A stretch of 64,000 bases of DNA. Origin: Streptomyces galbus. Its GTDB lineage: Bacteria; Actinomycetota; Actinomycetes; Streptomycetales; Streptomycetaceae. This document shows, piece after piece, positions 6,905 through 16,374 of the stretch. Under the pieces are notes generated by a model, which saw only the letters and a program-made list of their open reading frames with translations, was not told where the DNA came from and searched no databases. Numbering within the stretch: position 1 is the first letter of the stretch; every line of letters starts with the position of its first letter. Both the position numbers and the translations under genes were made by a program. The stretch spans positions 122,241-186,240 of the forward strand of contig NZ_SZPR01000002.1 of NCBI RefSeq assembly GCF_005280195.1, in the 5' to 3' direction.

Positions 6905-8056
6905 ATGTCCCAGACGGACATCAAGGTTCCGGCCCAGCCGGACGCGCAGGACGGTTCCGGCAGCGCGCCGCCGCGGGCCCCCCTGCCACGCCTGTACGCA
7001 CTGGACGCCCTGCGGGTCATAGCCGCCCTGTCCGTGCTGGTGTTCCACTTCACCGGTGTGGACGCGGCGACCGACGCCAACTGGGGGGTCAACCCGAAGG
7101 CGCTGTTCCCGTCGATCTTCCCGTACACCTCGTACGGCTCCTACGGGGTGCAGCTCTTCTTCATCATCAGCGGCTTCGTCATCTGTCTGTCCGCCTGGGA
7201 CCGCACCCCGGGGCAGTTCGTGCGCGCCCGTTTCCTGCGCCTGTTCCCGGCGTACTGGTTCTCGGTGCTCGTCGCCGTCGTCGTCTGGCGCGCCCTGCCC
7301 GACGGCGAGCGCAAGGCGCCCAGCGTCAGCGACTCCCTGACCAACCTGACGATGTTCCAGGTCCCGCTCTCCGCCCGGCACCTGGTCGGCGCCTACTGGA
7401 CGCTCTGGGTGGAGCTGACGTTCTACCTGATCTTCCTGGTGGTGCTCTGGAAGGGCCTGGACTACACCCGCGTCTCGGTCTTCTGCTGGCTGTGGCTGCT
7501 GGCGAGCATCCTGGTGCAGCAGGACGACGTGCCCCTGCTCGGCATCTTCGCCCAGCCGTTGAACACGGCTCTGTTCGTGTCCGGCATCGCGATGTACCTG
7601 ATGTACCGCTTCGGGCCCGACCTCAAGCTGTGGGGGCTGCTCGGGGCGAGCTGGCTGGTGATGCAGAGCGACCTCGTCCAGCACGCCGACCACCTGCGCC
7701 ACGACAAGGGCATGGACCGCAACCCGTACGTCGCGCTCGCCCTGGTCACGGTGTTCTACCTGCTGGTCCTCGCCGTGGCCCTGCACAAGCTCGACCGCAT
7801 CGGGTGGAAGTGGCTGGCGTCGGCGGGCGCCCTGGTCTACCCGCTGTACCTGCTCCACGAGGAGCTGGGCTGGGCGATGATCCGCACCCTCTACGGCCGC
7901 ACGGGCGCGTGGGCCACCCTCGCCCTCACCACGCTCATGCTGCTGGTGCTGTCCTGGCTGGTGCACCGCTTCGTGGAGAAGCCGTCCCAGCGGTGGCTGC
8001 GCGCGAGGCTGGCCGAGGAGTCGCGGCGGGGCACCCCGCGGGACCTCCCCGGCTGA
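6905..8056 (+). CDS. Membrane acyltransferase (acyltransferase-3 family)
   Basis: This is a 383-residue polytopic membrane protein of the OafA/acyltransferase-3 family, which moves acyl groups (often acetyl) onto exported glycans. The N-terminus has the family block LYALDALRVIAALSVLVFHF, and LFFIISGFVICLSAWDR follows. Roughly ten hydrophobic helices are visible, and the C-terminus is basic (RWLRARLAEESRRG). The ATG at 6905 has GAGGA upstream. It lies about 100 bases after the WbpD-like gene on the same strand and is convergent with the dehydrogenase gene. A role in decorating the local glycopolymer is likely but inferred. Confidence 0.88.
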   Translation: MSQTDIKVPAQPDAQDGSGSAPPRAPLPRLYALDALRVIAALSVLVFHFTGVDAATDANWGVNPKALFPSIFPYTSYGSYGVQLFFIISGFVICLSAWDRTPGQFVRARFLRLFPAYWFSVLVAVVVWRALPDGERKAPSVSDSLTNLTMFQVPLSARHLVGAYWTLWVELTFYLIFLVVLWKGLDYTRVSVFCWLWLLASILVQQDDVPLLGIFAQPLNTALFVSGIAMYLMYRFGPDLKLWGLLGASWLVMQSDLVQHADHLRHDKGMDRNPYVALALVTVFYLLVLAVALHKLDRIGWKWLASAGALVYPLYLLHEELGWAMIRTLYGRTGAWATLALTTLMLLVLSWLVHRFVEKPSQRWLRARLAEESRRGTPRDLPG

Positions 8057-8080
8057 CCGCGCCACCGCGCCCCGCACGCA

Positions 8081-8120
8081 CGAGAGGGCCCGCCCGGACG
8101 AATCCGGGCGGGCCCTCTCG
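8081..8120. terminator. Bidirectional terminator in the sugar locus
   Basis: An 18-bp perfect stem (8081-8098 with 8103-8120, loop CGAA) lies between the stop of the acyltransferase gene and the stop of the convergent dehydrogenase gene. Confidence 0.85.
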
Positions 8121-8136
8121 CGTGCGAACCGGCGGG

Positions 8137-9420
8137 TCAGCCGCCGATGACGACCCGGCGGACGCCCTTCCATGCCTCGGGGTCGGTGGTGCGGCGGCCG
8201 TCGACGAGGACCGTGACGTCCGGCAGGTCGGCCGGGGTCAGCGTGCGGTACTCGGCGTGGTCGGCCTGGAGGATCGCCGCGGTGACCGTCTCGCCCTGGT
8301 GCGGGGGCAGCCCGTGCGCGGCGAGCTCCTCGGCCGTGTACATCGGGTCCGAGACGTACGGGTGGGCACCGCGCGCCCGGAGCGCCTCCACGGTCGGGAA
8401 GACGCCCGAGAAGGCCGTCTCCTTGACGCCGCCGCGGTAGGCGGCGCCCAGCACCAGCACGTTGACGCCGGTCAGGTCGCCGTAGGCGGCGGCCAGCAGG
8501 TCCACGGCGTACTCCGGCATCGCGGCGTTCGCCTCGCGGGCGGAGCGCACCACGGTGGCGGACGGGTCGTTCCACAGGTACATCCGCGGGTAGATCGGGA
8601 TGCAGTGGCCGCCGACGGCGATGCCCGGCTGGTGGATGTGGCTGTACGGCTGCGAGTTGCAGGCCTCGATGACCTTCTTGACGTCGATGCCGTTCTGGTC
8701 GGCGAAGCGCGCGAACTGGTTCGCCAGGCCGATGTTGACGTCGCGGTAGGTCGTCTCGGCGAGCTTGGCCAGCTCGGACGCCTCGGCGGTGCCCAGGTCC
8801 CACACGCCGTTCGGCTGGGGCAGGTCCTCGCGGTCGTCGAAGTCGAGGACCTGCTCGTAGAACTCCACACCGCGCCGCGTCGACGCCTCGTCGATGCCGC
8901 CGACCAGCTTGGGGTAGCGGCGCAGGTCGGCGAAGACCCGGCCGGTCAGCACGCGCTCCGGGGAGAACACCAGGTGGAAGTCCTCACCGGCGGTCAGGCC
9001 GGAGCCCTCGGCCAGCATCGGCGCCCAGCGGGTGCGGGTGGTGCCGACGGGCAGCGTGGTCTCGTACGACACCAGCGTGCCGGGCTTGAGGCCCTGGGCG
9101 ATCGCCTTGGTCGCGGCGTCCATCCAGCCGAAGTCCGGCACGCCCTCGGCGTCCACGAACAGCGGGACGACCACCACGACGGCATCGGACTGCGCGACCG
9201 CGGACGCGGTGTCCGCGGTGGCGGTCAGCAGGCCGGCGTCGACGGCCTGCTTGAGCTTGACGTCCAGGTCGTGCTCGCCGGGGAAGGGCTCGACACCGGC
9301 GTTGACCAGCTCGACGACCTTGTCGTTGACGTCGGCGCCGATGACCTTGTGGCCCTTCGACGCGAACTGCACGGCCAGCGGAAGCCCGATCTTGCCGAGC
9401 GCTACTACACAGATGTTCAT
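8137..9420 (-). CDS. Nucleotide-sugar 6-dehydrogenase (WbpA/WecC-like)
   Basis: This 427-residue enzyme oxidises C6 of a UDP-sugar to the uronic acid with NAD+. The N-terminal Rossmann motif is VVALGKIGLPLAVQFASKGH, and the catalytic Cys273 sits in the conserved GGHCIPIYP motif. Length is normal for the family. The substrate is not certain: UDP-GlcNAc, UDP-ManNAc and UDP-glucose members share these motifs. Linked WbpB-, WbpE- and WbpD-like genes favour UDP-GlcNAc. It is the last gene of a minus-strand run from 17486, with AGGAAG before the ATG at 9420. Confidence 0.88.
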   Translation of the reverse strand: MNICVVALGKIGLPLAVQFASKGHKVIGADVNDKVVELVNAGVEPFPGEHDLDVKLKQAVDAGLLTATADTASAVAQSDAVVVVVPLFVDAEGVPDFGWMDAATKAIAQGLKPGTLVSYETTLPVGTTRTRWAPMLAEGSGLTAGEDFHLVFSPERVLTGRVFADLRRYPKLVGGIDEASTRRGVEFYEQVLDFDDREDLPQPNGVWDLGTAEASELAKLAETTYRDVNIGLANQFARFADQNGIDVKKVIEACNSQPYSHIHQPGIAVGGHCIPIYPRMYLWNDPSATVVRSAREANAAMPEYAVDLLAAAYGDLTGVNVLVLGAAYRGGVKETAFSGVFPTVEALRARGAHPYVSDPMYTAEELAAHGLPPHQGETVTAAILQADHAEYRTLTPADLPDVTVLVDGRRTTDPEAWKGVRRVVIGG

Positions 9421-9429
9421 GGACAGTGG

Positions 9430-11082
9430 CTACTTCCTACGGGACTTCAGCTTGCGCTTCACCTGGCCCGCGAGCGTGCGCACGGCCCGGTAGGCCAGGG
9501 CGCGCTTCGGGGGGTCTATCTGGGCCAGGTGGAGGACCACCCGCCCCTTGTTGTTGACGAGGGCCGACGCACGGTAGGGATCCTCTTCGCGGCCCCAGCG
9601 GCAGGCGAGCGGCATGGGCTTGCCCTCACCACGCACCGGGATCTCGTACGTCGAGCCCGCGACGTCCACGTAGAGGCGGACGCCGAGTTTGACAGTACGC
9701 GGTTGCAGCGGGATGCGGGCGCGCACGATGCTGGAGGCGCCGTCCTCCGTCGGCTTCGCCTCGCACGCGCCCGAGGCGCTGGGCAGCTCGCGCCCCGGAG
9801 ACAGACGGCGGGCCCCGGCCTTGTCCGCCGACGCCGGGAGGGAACCCTTCACCAGGCGCAGGCTGACACTCTGCGCGCCCAGCACGGGCACCCGCACCGA
9901 CGCCGTGTACGCCAGGTCGTCGCCCGACTGCTCCCAGGCGGACTCCAGCAGATCGGTGCCCTGGGCGAGCTGCGCGGCGACCGACTCGCCCAGCACCTCG
10001 AAGGTGCGGTCGGGCAGCGGGAGCGCCGGCGCCCGGAAGCCGGGGTAGCGGGCGAAGGCCCGCGCGCCCTCGAGCAGGAACGACGGCGCCCGGCGCTCCG
10101 TGTCGGCGGTGATGGCCGCGGTCAGCTCGTCGACGGCGCCGGCCTGGGCCAGGGCTATGCGCACCCGGCGCTTGACGTCCATGGCGTCGCGGATGCCGTC
10201 GGTGAAGTAGGCGTCGGCGAGCCGGGCGATGCCCGCGCACAGGTCTTCCCGCAACGGGCGTCCGAGCCCCGGGAAGTCGTCCTGGAGGAGCTTGGCCAGC
10301 TCCCAGGTGAAGTGCCGGCGCAGCACGGCGTCGCGGGTCGGTCCCGCCTCGATGAGGCCGGCCGTGAACTCCATGATGTCGGCGGTGCAGCGCAGCCGGG
10401 ACAGGTGGTCGGCGCGGTAGGTGATGTTGCTGGCGTCGCCGCGCTTGACGGCGTAGTAGCAGACGTAGTCGGCGACCACGGAGATCCGGCGGGCGCGCAC
10501 GCACGCCTCGATGGTGAACGGCTGGTCGCTGCCCACGGGCAGGTTCTCGGGGAAGCGCAGCTTGTGCTTCTCCACCAGCTCCCGGCGGAACAGCTTGGTG
10601 TTGGCCAGGGTGAACGGCAGCGCGGAGTCCTCCAGGGTGACGTCCCGGTTGCCGTCCTTGTACAGCGCCTGGTGCACGTAGCGCCCGTTGGTGCCGACCA
10701 TCCGGCCGATGACGACGTCCGCGCCGCGCCGGTCGGCCTCCCCCACCATGCGCTCCAGGGCTTCCTCGCCCAGGTAGTCGTCGGCGCCGATGAAGTACAC
10801 GTACCGCCCGGTGGCCACCTCCAGCGCCCGGTTGCTGGGTGCGGCGGGGCCGCCGGAGTTGGCCTGGTGGATCACCTTGACGGTGTCCGGGTAGCGCTGC
10901 GCGAACCGATCGAGTTCGCGGCCGCTGTCGTCGGTGGAGCCGTCGTCGACCGCGACGATCTCCAGCCGGCCGAGACCGATGCTCTGCCCCACCAGGGAGT
11001 TCAGGCACTCCGTGAGGTAGGGCATGGTGTTGTACACGGCCATCACGACCGTGACGTCAGGAGCCCCCGTGCTCGTGGTCAT
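9430..11082 (-). CDS. Family 2 glycosyltransferase with C-terminal extension
   Basis: This is a 550-residue protein. Residues 8-230 form a GT-A type family 2 glycosyltransferase: VVMAVYNTMPYLTECLNSL, VDDGSTDDS, and the metal-binding GADDYL. A helical region follows. Residues about 370-550 form a beta-rich extension rich in Val/Arg, ending in a basic tail (VKRKLKSRRK). The ATG at 11082 overlaps the stop of the upstream glycosyltransferase gene (ATGA), so the two are translationally coupled. The expected role is transfer of a sugar to a growing envelope polymer on the cytoplasmic face. Donor and acceptor cannot be read from sequence. Confidence 0.88.
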   Translation of the reverse strand: MTTSTGAPDVTVVMAVYNTMPYLTECLNSLVGQSIGLGRLEIVAVDDGSTDDSGRELDRFAQRYPDTVKVIHQANSGGPAAPSNRALEVATGRYVYFIGADDYLGEEALERMVGEADRRGADVVIGRMVGTNGRYVHQALYKDGNRDVTLEDSALPFTLANTKLFRRELVEKHKLRFPENLPVGSDQPFTIEACVRARRISVVADYVCYYAVKRGDASNITYRADHLSRLRCTADIMEFTAGLIEAGPTRDAVLRRHFTWELAKLLQDDFPGLGRPLREDLCAGIARLADAYFTDGIRDAMDVKRRVRIALAQAGAVDELTAAITADTERRAPSFLLEGARAFARYPGFRAPALPLPDRTFEVLGESVAAQLAQGTDLLESAWEQSGDDLAYTASVRVPVLGAQSVSLRLVKGSLPASADKAGARRLSPGRELPSASGACEAKPTEDGASSIVRARIPLQPRTVKLGVRLYVDVAGSTYEIPVRGEGKPMPLACRWGREEDPYRASALVNNKGRVVLHLAQIDPPKRALAYRAVRTLAGQVKRKLKSRRK

Positions 11083-12662
11083 TTATCCGCCTCAGAGGAT
11101 TCGGTGAGGAGCCTCGTGTACAGCCCGTCGAGCACCTCGGCCTGTGCCTCCCAGGTCCAGGTGTCGAGCAGTCCCGGCTTGTCGTAGGCGGCCGTGTACT
11201 TCTCCGGGTCGGCCAGCACGGCCTTGATGGCCCGGGCCAGGTCGTCGACGTCCTGCGCCCGGCACACCTCGCCCTGACCGGTGGAGCGGGTCACCTCGGA
11301 CATCGTCTTGACGTCGCTGACCACCAGCGGCAGCCGCGCGTGGGAGTACTCGAAGAACTTGGTGATCAGGGCGATCTCGTGGTTCGGCCAGTGGTGGATC
11401 GGGATGCAGCCGGCGTCGGCCGCGGACAGGAAGCGCACCACCTGCCAGTGCTTGACGTACGGCACGGCGTGCAGACGGTCACCGACGCCCAGCTCCTGGG
11501 CACGCCGCAGCAGTCCCTGGATGTAGCCGGCCGCGGGCGAGGGCACCACGAACGCCATGTGGACGCCGTCCAGTTGCGGCAGGGCCTCGACCATGTCGCC
11601 CAGGCCGCGCTGGGGTCCGGGGGAACCGCTGTACACGACCAGCGGGACGTCCGGTCCGATGCCGCACAGGGCGCGCAGGTCCGGCTCCGGCTCGACGTCG
11701 ACCAGGGCGGGGTCCCGCTCGACGGGCCGGTCCGGCGCGTTGAGGACCACCGTCGGCTGCTCCTTGAGCCCGTGCCGCTCCCTGAGCAGGTCGCCGAGCC
11801 CCGCGGAGACGGTGACCACGGCGTCGGCGAACGGGGCGTACTCGCTCTCGTGGGCGGTGTTGCCGGGGATCCAGTGGGCGTTGTCCTCCCAGGGGCGCAC
11901 CCCGGGCAGGAACTCGTGGGCGTCCCAGACCAGCTTGACCTGGCGGCCCTTGGCCCGCGCCCGTACCGCGGCGCGGGCGCCGACGCCCAGCATCCGGAAG
12001 TCGTTGGCGTGGATGATGTCCGGCCGCAGCGCGTCGATCTCCTTGCCGTAGGTCAGCTCGTAGTCCCACAGGACGGGCTCCAGGCGCCGCCAGGCCCGGT
12101 TCCCCTTGGCGGCCCGCCACAGGGCGGTGAACGTGCGGTCCAGGGGGCCGCGCAGGGCCCGGCCTGCCTTCTGGGCCTGCGCCGCCTGGCGCGCCCGGAA
12201 CTCGACCCACTTCTGCAGGAACCTGGACGCCGGTCCCGCCATCAGCAGACGCAGCGCCTCCACCCGGCGGAACGCCGGGCCGCCGACGGCCTGCGGGGCG
12301 ACCCGCAGGGCCGCGCGGCGCGTCGCCAGGTCGACCCGCCAGGCCTTGACCCACTGGCGGCGGTAGGCGGCCATCGGCCCCGGGGGGTAGGCGAACGGCC
12401 GGCGCAGGAGCGAGCGATGGCGCTCCGCGTGCCGCTTGGCCAGCGGAGTCTTCAGCGGCAGCAGCCGGACCTCGGCGTCACCGAGCTTCCAGGTGCGTCC
12501 GCTGCCGCTGCGGACCAGGCCGAGCAGCACCACGTCCCAGCCGGCTGCGGCCGCCGACTCCGCGGCCTTCTGCACCCGCGAGTCGCCCTCGACCTTGTTG
12601 TCGACCAGCATGACGACCCGGCCCTTGGGGCGGCGGGGAGTCCCGGCGCTCTGCGCTTCCAT
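11079..12662 (-). CDS. Family 4-like glycosyltransferase
   Basis: This 527-residue GT-B fold protein has an N-terminal VVMLVDNKVEGDSRVQKAAE motif typical of one subgroup of family 4 enzymes. A basic helical insertion spans about residues 80-190. The C-terminal nucleotide-binding half contains PLVVYSGSPGPQRGLGD and HWPNHEIALITKFFEYSHARLPLVVSD. It shares a similar N-terminal motif and layout with the first half of the next gene upstream (12683-15268). The ATG at 12662 has GAAAGG upstream, 20 bases after that gene. The function is addition of a sugar to a lipid- or polymer-linked acceptor; details are unknown. Confidence 0.85.
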   Translation of the reverse strand: MEAQSAGTPRRPKGRVVMLVDNKVEGDSRVQKAAESAAAAGWDVVLLGLVRSGSGRTWKLGDAEVRLLPLKTPLAKRHAERHRSLLRRPFAYPPGPMAAYRRQWVKAWRVDLATRRAALRVAPQAVGGPAFRRVEALRLLMAGPASRFLQKWVEFRARQAAQAQKAGRALRGPLDRTFTALWRAAKGNRAWRRLEPVLWDYELTYGKEIDALRPDIIHANDFRMLGVGARAAVRARAKGRQVKLVWDAHEFLPGVRPWEDNAHWIPGNTAHESEYAPFADAVVTVSAGLGDLLRERHGLKEQPTVVLNAPDRPVERDPALVDVEPEPDLRALCGIGPDVPLVVYSGSPGPQRGLGDMVEALPQLDGVHMAFVVPSPAAGYIQGLLRRAQELGVGDRLHAVPYVKHWQVVRFLSAADAGCIPIHHWPNHEIALITKFFEYSHARLPLVVSDVKTMSEVTRSTGQGEVCRAQDVDDLARAIKAVLADPEKYTAAYDKPGLLDTWTWEAQAEVLDGLYTRLLTESSEADK

Positions 12663-12682
12663 GAACAGCCTTTCTGGAACCG

Positions 12683-15268
12683 TTACTTCAGGAATTCGCT
12701 CAAGACCTGAGCCGTCCAGGTCCCGTCGTGGTAGGCCCGGGCGAACTCGGCGGAGCGCCGGCCCGTCTCGGCCGTGCCCGCGCGGTCCTCGACCAGGCCC
12801 TCGACGACCTCCCGGAGGGTGTCGGGGGTGGCGGTCACGATGGGCAGGGCGCCGTCCGTCGCCGCCTTCACCCCGTCACTGATGTACGCGACCACCGGCT
12901 TGCCCGCGGCCATCGCCTCCACCGCGAAGGTTCCGTACGCGCCGGTGGTGAACTGGTCGAGGACCAGGTCGCTGCTCTGCACCAGCTCGCGCATCTGCGC
13001 CCAGGGGATGCCTTCGGCGAGGCGGAACTCGATGAGCCCCTTGTCGTGCAGCTCGGTCATCACCGGCACGATCCGGTCCGTGCCCTTCGTCCACCGCTTC
13101 GACGGTGCGTGCAGGACCAGGGGGCGCTTGCGCTCCATGACCGGCAGGTCCGTGGCCCAGCTGTCCACGTCCACCACCAACGGCACCCACTTGGCCGTCG
13201 GCAGGTCCTCCAGCAGGTCGGGCGTGGTCACGTACAGCGGCAGCCCGGCCTCGGACGCGATGCGCTTGTTCGTCTCCGCTTTGACCTGCAGCCGCTTGGC
13301 GATGCCGTCGGGGGCGTCGTGGAAGAGGGAGAACGCGTGCCGCGCCATGTGGTGGGCGGGGTGCCGGATCTCGCTGCCGTGGGCCAGCAGCGCCACCTTG
13401 ATCCCGGCCTGCTTCAGCGCGTCCAGATCCCCGGCGATGGTCGTGCCGTTGAGGTGCCCGAAGACCGGCATGAAGGCGTCGACCAGGAGGTGGGTGAAGC
13501 GGCCGATGACCCGCTCCATCTGCTGCATCTGGACGTCGAGGTCGCGCAGGCGGTCCGCGTCGACGTACACGTCGGCCGGGTAGTCGAAGGACTCCGGCCG
13601 CTTGTTCATCACGACCTCGGCCGAGACGTCGCGGTTGAGACGGGTGATCGCCTGCGCGAACGCGGCGCCCTGGCCCGCGTAGTTGGCGGGACCCAGACCG
13701 AGCCGCACCTTGGTGCCGCCGAGCTTGCGCCACAGCGGCCGGCCCTCGGCGTCGGTGTTGTCCGCCGTCCTCACCGCGTCGGGCGTCTCCTGCACGGTCC
13801 AGGAGACCGTCCTCGGGCCGGACGGCGCCTTGTGGGCCAGGTCCCGGTAGAGCTGGAGGAGCTTGGCGCTCTGCGCCTCCCAGGACAGGTCGGTGAGCAC
13901 GTCCTGCGTGATGGCGTCCGCCAGCTTCGCGCGGTTGCGCATGGCCCGGGCCGCGGCTTCGGCGAACGTCTTGGGGTCGTCCCAGGTCCACACCTCGCCC
14001 AGGCCGTGCTCCTCGACGTACGACTTGATCACCTTGACGTCGCTGGTGACCAGCGGCAGCCCGGCCTGCAGGTACTCCGAGACCTTCGTCGGCAGCGAGA
14101 CCTCGCAGTTCGGCACCCGCCGGAAGGGGGTCAGACCGAGGTCGGCGGAGGAGAGGTAGTCGGCCACCTCGTGCTGCTGCACGTACGGCACCAGGTGCAC
14201 GCGGTCGCGCACCCCCAAAGACTCGGCGCGCGCCAGGAGTTGCTCGAGCAGCGGCGTCATCCGGCCGTGCACCAGGGCCAGGTGGAACCCCGGCAGGTCG
14301 GGCAGCCCGTCGATGACGGCGTCCACGCCGCGCTCCGGGCCGATCCAGCCCGAGTACACCATCAGGGGCACGTCCGGCGCGAGACCGCAGGCCTCCCGCA
14401 CGGAGGAGGTGGCGCGGCCGCCGCCGATCACCTCGCGCACCGGAGCGTTGCCCACCACCAGCGGCAGGGCCGGCAACTTGTGGTCGTCCCGCAGCAGTTC
14501 GGCCATCTGCGGGGAGACGGTCACCACGGCGTCGGCGCGCTGGATGAACTCGGCCTCCACGGCCGGCAGCGCGAAGGCCTGGCGGCGGTGCGGCCACTCC
14601 ACGCCCCGGACGTACTCGTGCGCGTCGTACAGCCAGGCGCACTGGTGGTCGCGGGCGCGCAGCCGTGCCGCGCTGAGGGCGGCCGTCACGATCATCGTCA
14701 CGTCGTTGGCGTGGATGACGTCGGGCTCGATCTCCTCGATCACCGGACCGAACGCCAGGTCGAGATCGACCAGTTGCGGCCAGTCGACCCGCCAGTCCCC
14801 CACGGGCGCGGGGTCCTTGGGCCGGCGCCGCTGCTCCCACTTGTAGGCCTTCACCCGCAGCCGGTGGACCGAACGGCGGGCCCGCAGCGCCGCCTTGATG
14901 GAGGCCCGGTGCGGCGGGGTCGCCCAGTCGCTCTCGGCCGACTTCTGGCGTACCCACGCCCGGTAGGACGCCGTGTAACGGTTCAGCGCCGTCTGATCGG
15001 GAAGGTGGAACTGGGTGACGGCCGCCCGCAGCGTCTTGCCGCGCCGCGCGTTGACCCCCCGCAGGTACTCGGAGCCCACGGGAACGCGGATCACCTCGAT
15101 GGGCCCCATCTTGGAGCGCTGGACGCTCTTGGTGTCACTCCTGCCGATCAGCGTCACGTCCCAGCCGTCTCGCGCCGCCGCGATGGCGGTCTTCTGAACC
15201 CGAGAGTCGCCGGTGATGCCGTTGGCGACGATCACTGCGAGCCTCGGCCTGCGAGCAGCGGTTTCCAT
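12683..15268 (-). CDS. Two-domain glycosyltransferase
   Basis: This is an 861-residue protein, about twice the usual glycosyltransferase length. Residues 1-470 form a family 4-like unit (RLAVIVANGITGDSRVQKTAI; later PLMVYSGWIGPERGVDAVIDG and EVSLPTKVSEYLQAGLPLVTSD). Residues about 500-861 form a second, different GT-B-like half with PLVLHAPSKRWTKGTDRIVPVM and a donor-site-like block, FTTGAYGTFAVEAMAAGKPVVA. The two halves could add two successive sugars. The ATG at 15268 has GGAGGAAG upstream. A weak hairpin at 15299-15326 separates it from the oxidoreductase gene. No frameshift is seen. Confidence 0.83.
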   Translation of the reverse strand: METAARRPRLAVIVANGITGDSRVQKTAIAAARDGWDVTLIGRSDTKSVQRSKMGPIEVIRVPVGSEYLRGVNARRGKTLRAAVTQFHLPDQTALNRYTASYRAWVRQKSAESDWATPPHRASIKAALRARRSVHRLRVKAYKWEQRRRPKDPAPVGDWRVDWPQLVDLDLAFGPVIEEIEPDVIHANDVTMIVTAALSAARLRARDHQCAWLYDAHEYVRGVEWPHRRQAFALPAVEAEFIQRADAVVTVSPQMAELLRDDHKLPALPLVVGNAPVREVIGGGRATSSVREACGLAPDVPLMVYSGWIGPERGVDAVIDGLPDLPGFHLALVHGRMTPLLEQLLARAESLGVRDRVHLVPYVQQHEVADYLSSADLGLTPFRRVPNCEVSLPTKVSEYLQAGLPLVTSDVKVIKSYVEEHGLGEVWTWDDPKTFAEAAARAMRNRAKLADAITQDVLTDLSWEAQSAKLLQLYRDLAHKAPSGPRTVSWTVQETPDAVRTADNTDAEGRPLWRKLGGTKVRLGLGPANYAGQGAAFAQAITRLNRDVSAEVVMNKRPESFDYPADVYVDADRLRDLDVQMQQMERVIGRFTHLLVDAFMPVFGHLNGTTIAGDLDALKQAGIKVALLAHGSEIRHPAHHMARHAFSLFHDAPDGIAKRLQVKAETNKRIASEAGLPLYVTTPDLLEDLPTAKWVPLVVDVDSWATDLPVMERKRPLVLHAPSKRWTKGTDRIVPVMTELHDKGLIEFRLAEGIPWAQMRELVQSSDLVLDQFTTGAYGTFAVEAMAAGKPVVAYISDGVKAATDGALPIVTATPDTLREVVEGLVEDRAGTAETGRRSAEFARAYHDGTWTAQVLSEFLK

Positions 15269-15298
15269 CTGGTACTTCCTCCGAGTGGGACAGGAGCG

Positions 15299-15326
15299 CG
15301 GCCCCCCCTGATGTCAGGGAGGGCCG
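15299..15326 (-). terminator. Possible attenuator inside the sugar operon
   Basis: A near-perfect 13-bp inverted repeat (one mismatch, very short loop) lies in the 86-base gap between the oxidoreductase stop and the two-domain glycosyltransferase start. It may partly uncouple sugar-nucleotide enzymes from the transferases. No promoter is obvious after it. Confidence 0.4.
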
Positions 15327-15354
15327 TTGAGCCATGGAAGGCTGGTATACGAGC

Positions 15355-16374
15355 CTATAGGGCGGCTGTGACATCTTCGAGGTCGATGTGCACCGTACCG
15401 CTCTCGCTCGCCGACCGGAGGACGGCCGCCGCCACCTCCACCGTGCGCAGACCCTGGCGCAGGGTGCAGATGTCCCTTTCCTTCCCGAGGACCGCGTCCC
15501 GGAACAGCTCGTGTTCGACCTGCAGCGGCTCCCGCTTCGGGATCGCGTAGCGGATCATGTCCCCCTCGGACACACCGCGGAACGCCTGCAGCGCCTCCCA
15601 CTCCGTGGCCACCGCGGCGTTGGAGTGGAACGTCAGGTCGGCCGTGAGGGTGTCGGCGATGAAGCAGCCGCGCTCGCCGGTCACGGAGGTGAACCGCTCC
15701 TTGAGCGGGCTCAGCCAGTTGACCAGGTGGTTGACCATCGTGCCGTCGTCGAGGCGGCCGACCGCGGAGACCATGTCCTCGTGCTCGCGGCCGCTCTTGG
15801 AGACGGTGTGGGCGGCGATCGACACGTACTGGCGGCCGGTCACCCAGCCGGTGAGGTCGATGTCGTGGGTGGCGAGGTCCTTGACCACGCCGACGTCCGC
15901 GATGCGGTGCGGGAACGGGCCCTGACGGCGGGTGACGACCTGGTAGACGTCGCCCAGTTCACCGGCCTCCAGGCGGGCGCGCAGCGAGCGTAGCGCCGGG
16001 TTGCACCGCTCGATGTGGCCGACGCCGGCCACCAGACCGCGCGACTCGAACGCCTGCACGAGCCGGCGCGCGCCCTCGACGGTGTCGGCGACCGGCTTCT
16101 CCACCAGCGCGCACACACCGGCCTCGGCGAGCTGGAGGCCGACCTCCTCGTGCAGCGCGGTGGGGCAGGCCACGACCGCGTAGTCGATGCCGAGGGCGAT
16201 GAGCTCCTCGACGGTGTTCAGCACGGGCGCGCCCTGCGCGGCACCGTACTTGTCACCGAACGGGTCGACGACGCCGACGAAGTCGACGCCCTCCAGACCG
16301 GCGAGGACACGGGCGTGGTGCCGGCCCATCGATCCGAGGCCGACGAGACCGGCCCGCAGCGGCTTCGTGCTCAC
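15355..16374 (-). CDS. Gfo/Idh/MocA oxidoreductase (WbpB-like)
   Basis: This is a 339-residue NAD(P)-dependent oxidoreductase. The Rossmann motif GLVGLGSMGRHHARVLAG is at residues 9-26, the family EKP motif at 92-94, and GHIERCNPALRSL matches the pattern of UDP-N-acetylglucosaminuronate 3-dehydrogenases such as WbpB. It would oxidise the C3 hydroxyl of the uronic acid to a ketone for transamination by the enzyme encoded upstream. The GTG at 16374 overlaps the aminotransferase stop (GTGA), a sign of tight coupling. The specific substrate is inferred from family and neighbours. Confidence 0.83.
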   Translation of the reverse strand: MSTKPLRAGLVGLGSMGRHHARVLAGLEGVDFVGVVDPFGDKYGAAQGAPVLNTVEELIALGIDYAVVACPTALHEEVGLQLAEAGVCALVEKPVADTVEGARRLVQAFESRGLVAGVGHIERCNPALRSLRARLEAGELGDVYQVVTRRQGPFPHRIADVGVVKDLATHDIDLTGWVTGRQYVSIAAHTVSKSGREHEDMVSAVGRLDDGTMVNHLVNWLSPLKERFTSVTGERGCFIADTLTADLTFHSNAAVATEWEALQAFRGVSEGDMIRYAIPKREPLQVEHELFRDAVLGKERDICTLRQGLRTVEVAAAVLRSASESGTVHIDLEDVTAAL

